A stretch of 64,000 nucleotides of DNA. It comes from Eubacteriaceae bacterium. GTDB taxonomy: Bacteria; Bacillota; Clostridia; Peptostreptococcales; Anaerovoracaceae. Every line of letters starts with the position of its first letter. Within the stretch, counting starts at the first letter, position 1. The stretch covers positions 751,187 through 815,186 of the forward strand of contig CABIXY010000002.1 of the NCBI GenBank assembly GCA_902362805.1, written 5' to 3'. The notes beneath the pieces were generated by a model. It searched no databases. It was not told where the DNA came from and worked only from the letters and a program-made list of their open reading frames with translations. The translations under genes and the position numbers were made by a program. This document shows, piece after piece, positions 8,421-16,023 of this stretch.

Positions 8421-9518
8421 CAGATACCCCCTTTCCCATGTTTCGTGTCATACTGGATATAGGGGATAAGGTCGGTGCGGTTTATCCTCTGTAAATGGGC
8501 GGTTAATTTACTGGAAAGGGAATTGCTGTATCTTGCCTTATCAAGCATAGTTCCCACTTTTTCCAGTCCGCCTAATGCGTCATGTTCTTCCAAGAAGTAA
8601 AAACTTTTGACAGCGGAAATCACGCCACCCTCTGTGAGCCATTGCTGTGTTTCTTCAAGGGAATTTTGCTGTTTTGGTACTTGCAGTTTTAAGACTTCCA
8701 CAGCCCCTAAAAAGCGTTCCCAAAACCGACAAGTTTTCCATCTGCTCTTATTACTTTCGTTTCTGTTTGGTACGACAAAGCGTAGGTTGTTTGCCAATAG
8801 ACCGAAAGCCAGTTCTCCAAGTTCCAGCGGTCTTTCCTTGAATGTCATGGCAAAAGCATGAGCCTTATCATCACGCAGTTGCATTTCTGTCCGTTTCCAA
8901 CTGCCGACTTCCTCAAGCGTCTTATTATGTTTTGAACAGACTTCCTTATCCTTATCATAAAAGCGGTAGGACAATCCCGATTTACCAGCACCGATATAAA
9001 CAGTCTTTGCGGTGTCGAAATCATCAAACTTGCTTTCGTCAAAGTGGTAGCCCTCACTATTCGAGATAAATTCCTCTTTTTCGCATTTCTTCTTTATCTG
9101 CTCTATGGTAAAAAATGGCTTTTCGTTTTTATCATCAATGGCAATATCAAGCCTTGTGAAGTGGAAGTTATCCTGTCCGTATCTTCGCTCACAATGTTTG
9201 AACATATCCCCAAAAGTACAATTCCTACTGTCGAGAATACGGAAAATATCATCACACCCTCTGCCGGTCATAACAAGATAACAGCCTAACCCTTGTGGGT
9301 TATCCTCTGTTTTTCTTGCGTCGCCCGATACATAAATATCTCCAATCTGCCAGCGTGCTTGATAGGTTTTGTATTTAATGCTTGCCGGATAGACATTGAA
9401 AATGTCAGTCGGTAAACCTAAAATGTGCATGATGACATCTTCAGCAGTTGCCGTTTCAAATACAATGCTGATGTAATCAATCTTAACGGATAAATTTTTG
9501 TGTGTAGTTATAGTGCAT
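8420..9518 (-). pseudogene. mobT: MobT-type relaxase / replication initiation factor (Tn916 Orf20-like) with N-terminal frameshift
   Basis: The long frame (336 codons from an internal ATG at 9430) encodes a Rep_trans-fold relaxase like Tn916 Orf20, which nicks oriT. That ATG has no ribosome binding site, and the frame stays open upstream with good protein-like sequence (SVKIDYISIVFET) back to 9493. A well-placed AAAGGAG-TAATG start at 9518 opens in another frame and stops after 11 codons. Deleting one base in the AAATTTTT run at 9492-9499 joins the two parts. Either the gene is inactivated, or the run is a sequencing error. It is shorter than full-length Orf20 only by this N-terminal piece. 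The 3' end overlaps xis by one base. Confidence 0.75.
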
Positions 9519-9610
9519 TACTCCTTTCGTATGTCCCGTTTTTTGCGGTGTAAAAATTGTGTTTTTTCCTTTATTTATCACAGTTTCTAGGTACTATGAC
9601 ATGTATGCGC

Positions 9611-9724
9611 AGGGCGGTGTTACATATACGCCCTTTACGAGCGCCTAAAGGCGTTCCCTTTCTTCCTGTGTCTGTTCCGTTCTTAACGCTCACGAGCCTT
9701 GAGAGGCTCGTGGCTAAACGAAAC
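9611..9724. other. Candidate origin of transfer (hairpin cluster)
   Basis: Three successive inverted repeats lie in the gap upstream of the relaxase gene. They are AGGGCG/CGCCCT (9611-9616, 9629-9634), CGCC/GGCG (9642-9653), and CACGAGCC/GGCTCGTG (9691-9698, 9705-9712). The last is extended by GTTCCGTT/AACGAAAC (9674-9681, 9717-9724). A structured, gene-free region beside a relaxase is where oriT is expected. The nick site itself cannot be assigned. Confidence 0.45.
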
Positions 9725-9858
9725 AGCCCCAGTCAGAAACCCTATTTTTAGTCTGATAGTCCATGCTCATTCATGCTATCAAAGTGAAAACATCTCTTAT
9801 ATATGCTTACTCAAGTGTGTGATTGACCCTAGCGTGCTTAATCACTCTGTCTGATAAG

Positions 9859-9887
9859 ATAATAACGCCACTAGAATTACTTGTCAA
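9859..9887 (-). promoter_or_regulatory. Promoter towards oriT and mobT-xis-int
   Basis: A minus-strand consensus promoter: TTGACA (9887-9882), a 17-bp spacer, TATTAT (9864-9859). It lies 11 bp from a divergent promoter for the XRE gene, so the regulator may control both. Confidence 0.7.
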
Positions 9888-9897
9888 GAAGTTTCGA

Positions 9898-9926
9898 TTG
9901 ACTTTTCGATATATATTAAGTATGAT
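9898..9926 (+). promoter_or_regulatory. Promoter of the XRE regulator gene
   Basis: TTGACT (9898-9903), a 17-bp spacer and TATGAT (9921-9926) stand about 50 bp before the start codon. The region between the two divergent promoters is a natural operator location for the encoded HTH protein. Confidence 0.65.
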
Positions 9927-9976
9927 ATGCTTATAAATGACAATAAAAGCAACGAAAGGAGCGGTTATACTAAGTT

Positions 9977-10648
9977 ATGGAGTATTATGAAAAGAAAATC
10001 AGTTTCTTAGGAGAAAACATACAAATCATAAGAAAACACAGGGGAATGAAACAACAGGAACTTGCCAATAAAATCGGTATCAATATGCAGAGCCTTTCCA
10101 AGATTGAACGAGGTGTGAATTATCCTACCTTTGATACATTGGAAAAGATAATGGACGTGCTGGGAGTAACACCGAATGAATTATTGTCGGGGGAATGGAA
10201 ATATATTGACCACACCGAGCCATATATCATGGACGTTATCAAACGAGAACAGGATTTTAATGTTTCCTTAGATTATTTGTCTGAAAATGAATTTTTCAAT
10301 GACGAAAAAGAATGTAGATTTTACATGGAAACTACATTGATTAGATACATTAGCAATTATCTTTCTAGTGAGGTAGTAGAGTTGGAAGAACTTATGGAAA
10401 TCAAGCAGTTGATACAGCGTCAGAAATTGGAACGCATGATGAAAGTACATAAGGAAATGCGAGGGTTAGACCGATACAGAGAACAGCCCAAAGAGTATAA
10501 ATATCACGACCCTTATGATGATTGGATATTCCGTCAGCTTGCAGATATAGACAACAGAAACAACATTCCCAACACTTCGCCACAATTAGATTTTAATGAA
10601 ACGGACTATGAAGATTATCTAAAAGAGAAATGGAATAGAGGACTTTAA
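9977..10648 (+). CDS. XRE/Cro-CI family transcriptional regulator of the mobile element
   Basis: A 223-residue protein. An N-terminal helix-turn-helix (residues about 11-66) shows the XRE signature MKQQELANKIGINMQSLSKIERG. The C-terminal two thirds are charged and helical, with no recognised domain. It is divergently transcribed from the relaxase-xis-int block behind a strong promoter, and AAAGGAG precedes the ATG. It probably represses the excision and transfer module and itself; this is inference from position. Confidence 0.85.
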   Translation: MEYYEKKISFLGENIQIIRKHRGMKQQELANKIGINMQSLSKIERGVNYPTFDTLEKIMDVLGVTPNELLSGEWKYIDHTEPYIMDVIKREQDFNVSLDYLSENEFFNDEKECRFYMETTLIRYISNYLSSEVVELEELMEIKQLIQRQKLERMMKVHKEMRGLDRYREQPKEYKYHDPYDDWIFRQLADIDNRNNIPNTSPQLDFNETDYEDYLKEKWNRGL

Positions 10649-10660
10649 TTTTCCTCTTGC

Positions 10661-10759
10661 ATGAAAGATACAGCAAACAAAAAGCCCAATCAAGAGTGCA
10701 AAGCACCACCAATGGTGGTAAGGCTCTTTACAGGGTTCTTTCTTTTCTGTGGTGGGTAA
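10661..10759 (+). CDS. Possible small ORF of the mobile element (32 aa)
   Basis: Twelve bases after the regulator gene an ATG opens a 32-codon frame containing CKAPPMVVRLFTGFF. A different frame over the same DNA (10657-10860) would give 67 residues from a TTG and ends in a hydrophobic helix. Neither has a strong ribosome binding site. I see no way to decide which, if either, is expressed. Confidence 0.25.
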   Translation: MKDTANKKPNQECKAPPMVVRLFTGFFLFCGG

Positions 10760-10874
10760 TCAAGCGAAAAATGAAGAAGTGTTTTGTCATGCTTTATATT
10801 TTTATCCCGACTTTGATAATTCAGATTGTGAAAATGATTAAATACAGAAAAGCTAAATAACACGATTTATATTA

Positions 10875-10920
10875 GCATCACTTTAATGATAAATTAGTTA
10901 GAGTGGTGCCTTATTTTTTT
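10875..10920 (+). terminator. Rho-independent terminator after the regulator region
   Basis: A 12-bp stem with two G-T pairs (GCATCACTTTAA / TTAGAGTGGTGC) and an 11-base loop is followed by CTTATTTTTTT. It separates the element backbone from the pan operon. Confidence 0.75.
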
Positions 10921-10923
10921 CTC

Positions 10924-10952
10924 TGTACAATCACTTAAATAGGTGCTATAGT
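10924..10952 (+). promoter_or_regulatory. Candidate promoter of the pan operon
   Basis: TGTACA (10924-10929), a 17-bp spacer and TATAGT (10947-10952) with an extended -10 TG at 10944. A leader of about 130 bases precedes panG; no riboswitch is recognised in it. Confidence 0.5.
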
Positions 10953-11088
10953 AATGGGTAGATAGTATTCGAACAGAAACTATACCACATATTTTTTATT
11001 TTTAAACCATGAGGATTATATCAGTTTGAACGAGACCTCATCCATGCAGATTTTCATGATTGTCACTTCCCAGAAAGGAGTGATCGAT

Positions 11089-11982
11089 ATGAGAGCAGGA
11101 TTTATCGGAGCGGGGAAAGTAGGATTTTCCCTTGGAAAATACCTGAAGGAAAACGGCGTAGAGATTACGGGTTACTTCAGCAAATCACCGGAATCAGCTA
11201 AATCAGCAGCAGATTTTACTAACACAAAACTATATAAGAGTATAGAGAATATCTTAAGTGACAGTGATACCCTGTTTATTACTGTGCCTGATGGACAGAT
11301 AAGCAAAGTATGGGATTATATGAAGAATCTGGATATTAAAAATAAAAATATTTGTCATTGCAGCGGTTCGATTTCATCAACCGTTTTTTTTGATGGTGAA
11401 AACCTCGGTGCAAATATCTATTCGGTACATCCCCTATATGCAATAAGTGATAAGTGCGAATCATGGAAACACTTGAATAAGGCTTATTTTACTGTGGAGG
11501 GTTCGGCAGAGAATCTAGATGAGATTAAGAGTATCTTTGAGCGAGCAGGAAATAAGGTAATCGCAATGGGAGCGGAAAATAAATCTCTTTACCACTGCGG
11601 TGCAGTAGTTGTAAGCAATCTCGTAAACGGACTTTTTCAAGTGGGGGCTGAAATGCTTGTAAAATGCGGCTTTGATAAAAAAGATGCAAAGAAAGCCTTA
11701 GTGCCTTTGTTTACTGGAAATGCCGACACATTGGCAGAAAAAGGGGTTGCGGCTGCCCTCACAGGTCCTGTTGAGCGAAATGATTTGTCGACTATCACAA
11801 AACACATTGAAGCTATTAAGGCAGCATGGATAAACGAGTCTGAGGAAAAGGTGGGATATGAGATGATATATCTTTTGCTTTCAGAAAAGCTTCTCAGTAT
11901 TGCACAGGAAAAACATTTAGACAGTGACTATTTGAAGATGACGGAGGTAATTAAAAATGAAAAACACAGTATCCACTTTTAA
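11089..11982 (+). CDS. panG: Ketopantoate reductase, PanG type (Rossmann/DUF2520)
   Basis: A 297-residue protein starting [12 protein letters not shown], an N-terminal Rossmann NAD(P)-binding loop, followed by a DUF2520 helical C-terminal domain. This two-domain protein is the alternative ketopantoate reductase PanG (first described in Francisella, with homologues in Clostridium and Enterococcus). It reduces 2-dehydropantoate to pantoate. The start at 11089 is chosen because AAAGGAG stands 8 bp upstream; an earlier ATG at 11026 has none. The stop overlaps panB by 26 bp, so translation is coupled. It is the reductase of an otherwise complete panBCD set. Confidence 0.85.
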   Translation: MRAGFIGAGKVGFSLGKYLKENGVEITGYFSKSPESAKSAADFTNTKLYKSIENILSDSDTLFITVPDGQISKVWDYMKNLDIKNKNICHCSGSISSTVFFDGENLGANIYSVHPLYAISDKCESWKHLNKAYFTVEGSAENLDEIKSIFERAGNKVIAMGAENKSLYHCGAVVVSNLVNGLFQVGAEMLVKCGFDKKDAKKALVPLFTGNADTLAEKGVAAALTGPVERNDLSTITKHIEAIKAAWINESEEKVGYEMIYLLLSEKLLSIAQEKHLDSDYLKMTEVIKNEKHSIHF

Positions 11983-12784
11983 AGAACAGAAGGTTAAGGG
12001 CGATAAGATTACAATGCTGACAGCCTATGACTATTCGACAGCTAAATTGATGGATCAGTCAGGTATTAACGGTATTCTCGTTGGAGATTCTCTTGGCATG
12101 GTTATGCTCGGATACGAAAATACTTTGCCGGTAACAATGGAAGATATGATTCACCATACAAGAGCAGTTACAAGAGGTGCCAAAGATGCCTTAGTAGTTG
12201 GAGATATGCCGTTTATGTCATATCAAGTTTCAGTTGAAGAGGCCATGTATAACGCAGGAAGACTTATGAAAGAAGGAAGATGTCAAGCAGTAAAGCTAGA
12301 AGGTGGAGCCTCTGTTTGTCCACAGATTAAAGCTATTACAGCTGCTTCAATTCCTGTTATGGCACATATTGGACTTACACCTCAGTCAGTGAACGTTTTT
12401 GGAGGCTTTAAAGTTCAGGGAAAAAGTGAAGAGGGAGCAAAGAAACTCATTGAAGAGGCAAAAGCTGTTGAAGAAGCAGGAGCATTTGCGATTGTTTTGG
12501 AATGCGTACCTGCAAAATTAGCGGAAATTATTTCTGAAAGCATTAATATTCCTACAATAGGAATAGGTGCAGGATCTGGCTGCGATGGACAGATTCTCGT
12601 TTATCAGGACATGCTTGGAATGGTCTCTGACTTTACACCTAAATTCGTAAAACAATTCGCAAAGGTAGGAGATGTAATGAAAGAAGCCTTTGCTGCATAT
12701 ATAGAAGAAACTAAACAGGGAAGCTTTCCAGCACCTGAACACACATTTAAAATTTCAGAAGATGTAATTAACAAGTTATATTAG
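11957..12784 (+). CDS. panB: 3-methyl-2-oxobutanoate hydroxymethyltransferase
   Basis: A 275-residue TIM-barrel enzyme, the usual length for PanB. It transfers a hydroxymethyl group from methylenetetrahydrofolate to ketoisovalerate, giving ketopantoate. Visible motifs are [22 protein letters not shown] near residues 42-52, VKLEGG, and [21 protein letters not shown] near 195-215. GGAGG precedes the ATG, inside the end of panG. It is the first committed step of pantothenate synthesis, and all steps to pantothenate from ketoisovalerate and aspartate are in this operon. Confidence 0.95.
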
Positions 12785-12795
12785 GAGATAGAACG

Positions 12796-13641
12796 ATGAA
12801 AATAGTAAAAACCGTAGATGAAGTGAGAGTTATAGTCAAAGAATGGAAGAAAGAAGGTCTTACAGTAGGTCTTGTTCCTACTATGGGATTTTTGCACGAA
12901 GGACATAAGAGTTTAATTACAAGGGCTGTTTCAGAAAACGATAGAGTTGTTGTCAGTGATTTTGTAAATCCGACTCAATTTGGAGTAGGGGAAGATTTGG
13001 AAAGCTATCCGAGGGATTTGGAAAGGGATACTATGCTATGTGAGGAGGCAGGTGCTAATTTAATATTTAATCCTGAGCCGGAAAATATGTATTTTGACGA
13101 TTTTTCAACATATGTAAACATAGAAAGTCTTTCAGAGGAACTTTGTGGAAAATCACGACCAATACATTTCAGGGGTGTAGGCACAGTAGTATCTAAACTT
13201 TTTAATATTGTAAATCCCGACAGAGCTTACTTTGGTCAAAAGGATGCACAGCAGCTTGCGATTATAAAAAGAATGGTTAGAGATTTGAACTTTGATATCG
13301 AAATTGTGGGCTGCCCTATAGTTAGAGAAGAGGATGGTCTTGCAAAGAGTTCAAGAAATACATATCTAAGCAAAGATGAGAGAAAGGCGGCACTAATTTT
13401 AAGCAAAGCAGTTAAGCTCGGAGAAGATATGGCAAAAGCAGGAGAAAAAGATACAGATAAAATTGTATCAGAAATGATTAAGCTTATTGAAACTGAGCCT
13501 ATGGCGAAAATAGATTATGTTCAGGCTGTAGACGCTGTTTCAGTTAAACCGGTCAAGGAGATGACAGCACCAGTACTAGTTGCCATGGCAGTTTATATCG
13601 GCAAAACCAGATTGATTGACAACTTTATTTACGAAGGTTAA
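12796..13641 (+). CDS. panC: Pantothenate synthetase
   Basis: A 281-residue nucleotidyltransferase-fold ligase that joins pantoate and beta-alanine using ATP. The HxGH motif is at residues 34-37 in [20 protein letters not shown] follows, and a KSSRNTYL motif (KMSKS-like) lies near 187. Length is normal. AGGAGA precedes the ATG, 11 bp after panB. Confidence 0.95.
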
Positions 13642-13654
13642 ACGGGGGTTAAAT

Positions 13655-14035
13655 ATGACATTTGAAATGTTAAAGGGGAAGATACACAGAGCTACAGTAG
13701 TTCAAGCAGAACTTGATTATGTAGGAAGCATCACTGTAGACGAAGACTTACTTGACAGTGCCGGAATTTTGGAGTATGAAAAGGTAAGTATCGTAGATAT
13801 AAATAATGGGAACAGATTTGAGACATACACAATTGCAGGAGAAAGAGGCAGCGGAATGATATGTCTCAATGGAGCTGCTGCAAGATGTGTTCAGACAGGT
13901 GATAAGATAATCATAATGTGCTATGCACAGATGACTCCAGAAGAGGTAAAGAAAAATCCACCTAAAGTAGTATTTGTAGATGAGGATAACAAAATATCAA
14001 GAGTCGCAAGATACGAAAAACATGGTAAGCTATAA
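13655..14035 (+). CDS. panD: Aspartate 1-decarboxylase proenzyme
   Basis: A 126-residue proenzyme that makes beta-alanine from aspartate. It self-cleaves between Gly24 and Ser25 in DYVGSITVD, giving the pyruvoyl cofactor. [13 protein letters not shown] is the conserved central motif. The start at 13655 follows a GGGGGT site and fits family length; an upstream ATG-like extension inside panC would add 13 residues. It completes the operon. Confidence 0.93.
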   Translation: MTFEMLKGKIHRATVVQAELDYVGSITVDEDLLDSAGILEYEKVSIVDINNGNRFETYTIAGERGSGMICLNGAAARCVQTGDKIIIMCYAQMTPEEVKKNPPKVVFVDEDNKISRVARYEKHGKL

Positions 14036-14080
14036 GACATGTAATTTGCAAATAAAAAAGGGCATTTCGGTAATTAAAAA

Positions 14081-14235
14081 ATGTAAAAGGTGAAGAATAT
14101 GTCATCTGCCCTCGTTGTGAGCAAGAAGTTTATAAAGAAGTAATAATTTATCCATTTTGTAACTTTGGCATAATGGCATGGCTTGAAGGAGAAAATGATG
14201 AAAATAGCAAACCAGTGAAAGATAAATCTAAGTAA
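14081..14235 (+). pseudogene. Remnant of a small zinc-ribbon protein
   Basis: From 14090 a frame reads GEEYVICPRCEQEVYKEV, then YPFCNFGIMAWLEGEN and a charged tail ending at 14235. CPRC is an evident zinc-binding pair. The frame has no usable start: an ATG at 14081 is immediately followed by TAA, and one base missing in the A-run at 14075-14088 would restore a start in frame. It is either a decayed gene or another homopolymer error. It lies in the right end of the mobile element. Confidence 0.4.
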
Positions 14236-14269
14236 AATCTCAGCTTAACAATTTAATATCTATATTTAC

Positions 14270-14333
14270 AAAGCAGTTGGTCTTATGATTGACTGCTTTT
14301 AAAAAAGACACCGTTTAGGTGTGAGGTCTTTTT
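14270..14333. terminator. Two consecutive terminator hairpins after the pan operon
   Basis: First stem AAAGCAGT/ACTGCTTT (14270-14277, 14292-14299) followed by T and A runs. Second stem AAAAAGAC/GTCTTTTT with an inner CACC-GTTTA-GGTG (14302-14333). Both can work in either direction. Confidence 0.65.
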
Positions 14334-14345
14334 AGTGTTATTTAT

Positions 14346-14390
14346 AGTCATATCAAGGCTCGTTTAATTATGGTAAATTCGTGGTAAAAT
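14346..14390. promoter_or_regulatory. Right-end integrase sites and 16-bp duplicate of the int leader
   Basis: AGTCATATCAAGGCTC at 14346-14361 is identical to the minus strand of 8166-8181. It is followed by ATGGTAAAT (14370) and TCGTGGTAAAA (14379), matching the left-end arm sites at 6919-6940 in orientation and spacing. The 14391-14572 stretch beyond holds an imperfect inverted repeat (14401-14428) and the outer candidate att repeat, but no gene. Confidence 0.5.
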
Positions 14391-14467
14391 GAGTGCTTTT
14401 CTATACTTCAAAATATTTGAAAGTATAGTGTTTATACGGATAATCAAAAATTAGATATAAAATTTAT

Positions 14468-14482
14468 ACTTAAATAATATAT
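14468..14482. repeat. Candidate right attachment repeat
   Basis: Direct repeat partner of 6774-6788 with one mismatch. See the mobile-element entry for its limits. Confidence 0.35.
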
Positions 14483-14572
14483 CTTCTCATCGCGTGCCTT
14501 TTAAGCGTTTTATAATCGTCAATTCGCATTCGTTTAGTGTATAATTATACATTTCTTTTTATGATTGCAAAG

Positions 14573-14620
14573 AAAAAACGCAATGCAGTACACTTTCAAT
14601 AGTCACTTCTTTGCGTTTTA
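14573..14620 (-). terminator. Terminator of the D-aminoacylase gene
   Basis: AAACGCAA (14576-14583) pairs with TTGCGTTT (14611-14618). On the minus strand the distal arm runs into TTTTTTC. It ends 9 bp before the stop codon of the gene it serves. Confidence 0.6.
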
Positions 14621-14628
14621 TCAGCATC

Positions 14629-15984
14629 TTATTTATAGCTTATATATCTTCCCAATCTATGATTTATCGTAATTTTATCTTTCAGCGCCAGCTTTCCGTC
14701 TATCAGTACATAGTCGATTCCTTCCGGCTGAATATGTAAATCTGAGAAAGTGGCACCATCTATGATTGTCTCTGGATTAAAAATGGTCAGATCTGCATCA
14801 CAGCCTAACTCAATTCTGCCCTTCTTTGCAAGGTCCAATCTCTCTGCAGGCTCTAAAGTCATCTTTCTGATAGCGTCAACCAGAGGAAGCGCCTTATCTT
14901 CTCGCACATATTTTCCGAGAACTCTTGGAAAAGTTCCTGCTGCTCTTGGATGCCCATTGCCGTTATTTATAATCGCATCGCTGGCCACCATGCCGCGAGC
15001 ATTGGCGATGGCGGCGGCAATCTCTTCCTCATTCATGACAAATGCCACTGCCAGCATATCCGGATATTCTTCTCTGACCTTTTCGAAAATTTCTTTTGTA
15101 CAGCGGGTGTCTTTGTACGGGTCGTCAGTTAAAAGAATATCACTGTATTCCTTGTGCCAGCCTTCGATACAGCCATCCTCAAAGACTGCTGATCCCATAT
15201 GCGTAGAAAACGCGTTGTATGGGTAAGTGTCGTAATTCAGTTTCGGATTCTTGTCCATCGCCTCATTGATCGCATCAAGAGATTCCTTCATCAAACCCAT
15301 GGCTGAACAACTGGACAGATGGGAAATCTGAAATTTCATTGGAATTTCATCCGCAATTTTGATCATTTCCTGGATTGGATCAATATTCTGCAGGCAGTCT
15401 TCTCTGTAATGGGCTGAGACTAACAAATTTGGATCCTCTGTTACGCCGATGGCATAGAGGACTTCTTCTGTCGTGATTCCCGGGTCGTATTCAATGCCAA
15501 AGGAAATGCCATAAGCGCCTTCATCTAGCTCTCTCTGAATTCGTTTTCTAATGGTGTCGCGCTGTTCCTGCGTGGCGGTTTCATAGCGTCCTATGCCCAG
15601 CTCATAGCGAAAAGAATTATATCCCGCCATCATAATGTAGTTGACGGGTGAGCCGCCCAGTCTTTCCAAAACTTCTTTAAAATAAGACAGATCCTGGTTC
15701 TGCATGCCGCAGTTTCCGCCGACCGCCGTCGTTACACCCATTTCCAGCATCATCTGGGCGATGACGTAGTTTTCTCCTTCCTCAGCAAAGTTTTCTTCAT
15801 GCATGTGGATATCGATGAAGCCAGGTGAAACTACTCTGCCGCTGGCATTGATGATTTCTTTTGCTTCGGGGGCTTCTGTGCCTATATATGTAATCTTTCC
15901 ATCGGTGATACCTACATTGCCCAGTTTCATTTGTCCTTCACCAAAGTCAGGATACTGTCCATCTTTGATCAGTAAATCTAACAT
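14629..15984 (-). CDS. N-acyl-D-amino-acid deacylase (D-aminoacylase) family amidohydrolase
   Basis: A 451-residue metal-dependent amidohydrolase. The HMH zinc motif is at residues 60-62, the bridging-type Cys92 lies in GGNCGM, further ligand candidates are His193 in SAHYRED and a His in QISHLSS near 220, and the catalytic Asp lies in VASDAI. These match D-aminoacylase and related N-acyl-D-glutamate/aspartate deacylases. The reaction frees a D-amino acid from its N-acyl form. It is downstream of two transporter genes on the same strand (39 bp gap), suggesting uptake and use of acylated amino acids. The substrate is not certain. Confidence 0.85.
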   Translation of the reverse strand: MLDLLIKDGQYPDFGEGQMKLGNVGITDGKITYIGTEAPEAKEIINASGRVVSPGFIDIHMHEENFAEEGENYVIAQMMLEMGVTTAVGGNCGMQNQDLSYFKEVLERLGGSPVNYIMMAGYNSFRYELGIGRYETATQEQRDTIRKRIQRELDEGAYGISFGIEYDPGITTEEVLYAIGVTEDPNLLVSAHYREDCLQNIDPIQEMIKIADEIPMKFQISHLSSCSAMGLMKESLDAINEAMDKNPKLNYDTYPYNAFSTHMGSAVFEDGCIEGWHKEYSDILLTDDPYKDTRCTKEIFEKVREEYPDMLAVAFVMNEEEIAAAIANARGMVASDAIINNGNGHPRAAGTFPRVLGKYVREDKALPLVDAIRKMTLEPAERLDLAKKGRIELGCDADLTIFNPETIIDGATFSDLHIQPEGIDYVLIDGKLALKDKITINHRLGRYISYK

Positions 15985-16023
15985 TTATATACCTCCATTC
16001 GTTTTCGTCCATCATACCACAAA

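Larger units (their letters stand above)
6774..14482. mobile_element. Integrative mobilizable element carrying a pantothenate operon (boundaries approximate)
   Basis: The element has int and xis at one end, a MobT-type relaxase gene, an oriT-like region, divergent promoters, an XRE regulator and the panG-B-C-D cargo. No conjugation genes are present, so transfer would need a helper. Boundaries are inferred. CGTGGTAAA-type sites, like the Int arm sites (DR-2) of Tn916, lie at 6868-6940 and 14370-14390 in the same orientation. A 14/15 direct repeat (ACTTAAAT(T/A)ATATAT) lies outside them at 6774 and 14468. The pan genes look visibly AT-richer than flanking genes, which fits transfer. The arm sites are firm; the outer repeat is low-complexity and could be chance. 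Confidence 0.65.

Noticed and set aside
10657..10860. 67-residue ORF from a TTG start after the XRE gene
   Set aside because: Weak start and no ribosome site, in competition with another frame. Reported only as a low-confidence short ORF.
11026..11088. Earlier start for panG
   Set aside because: No ribosome binding site, and it would displace the Rossmann loop from the N-terminus.
14401..14428. Inverted repeat CTATACTT...AAGTATAG as the element terminus
   Set aside because: It has no counterpart at the left end, so it was kept only as a note in the right-end entry.
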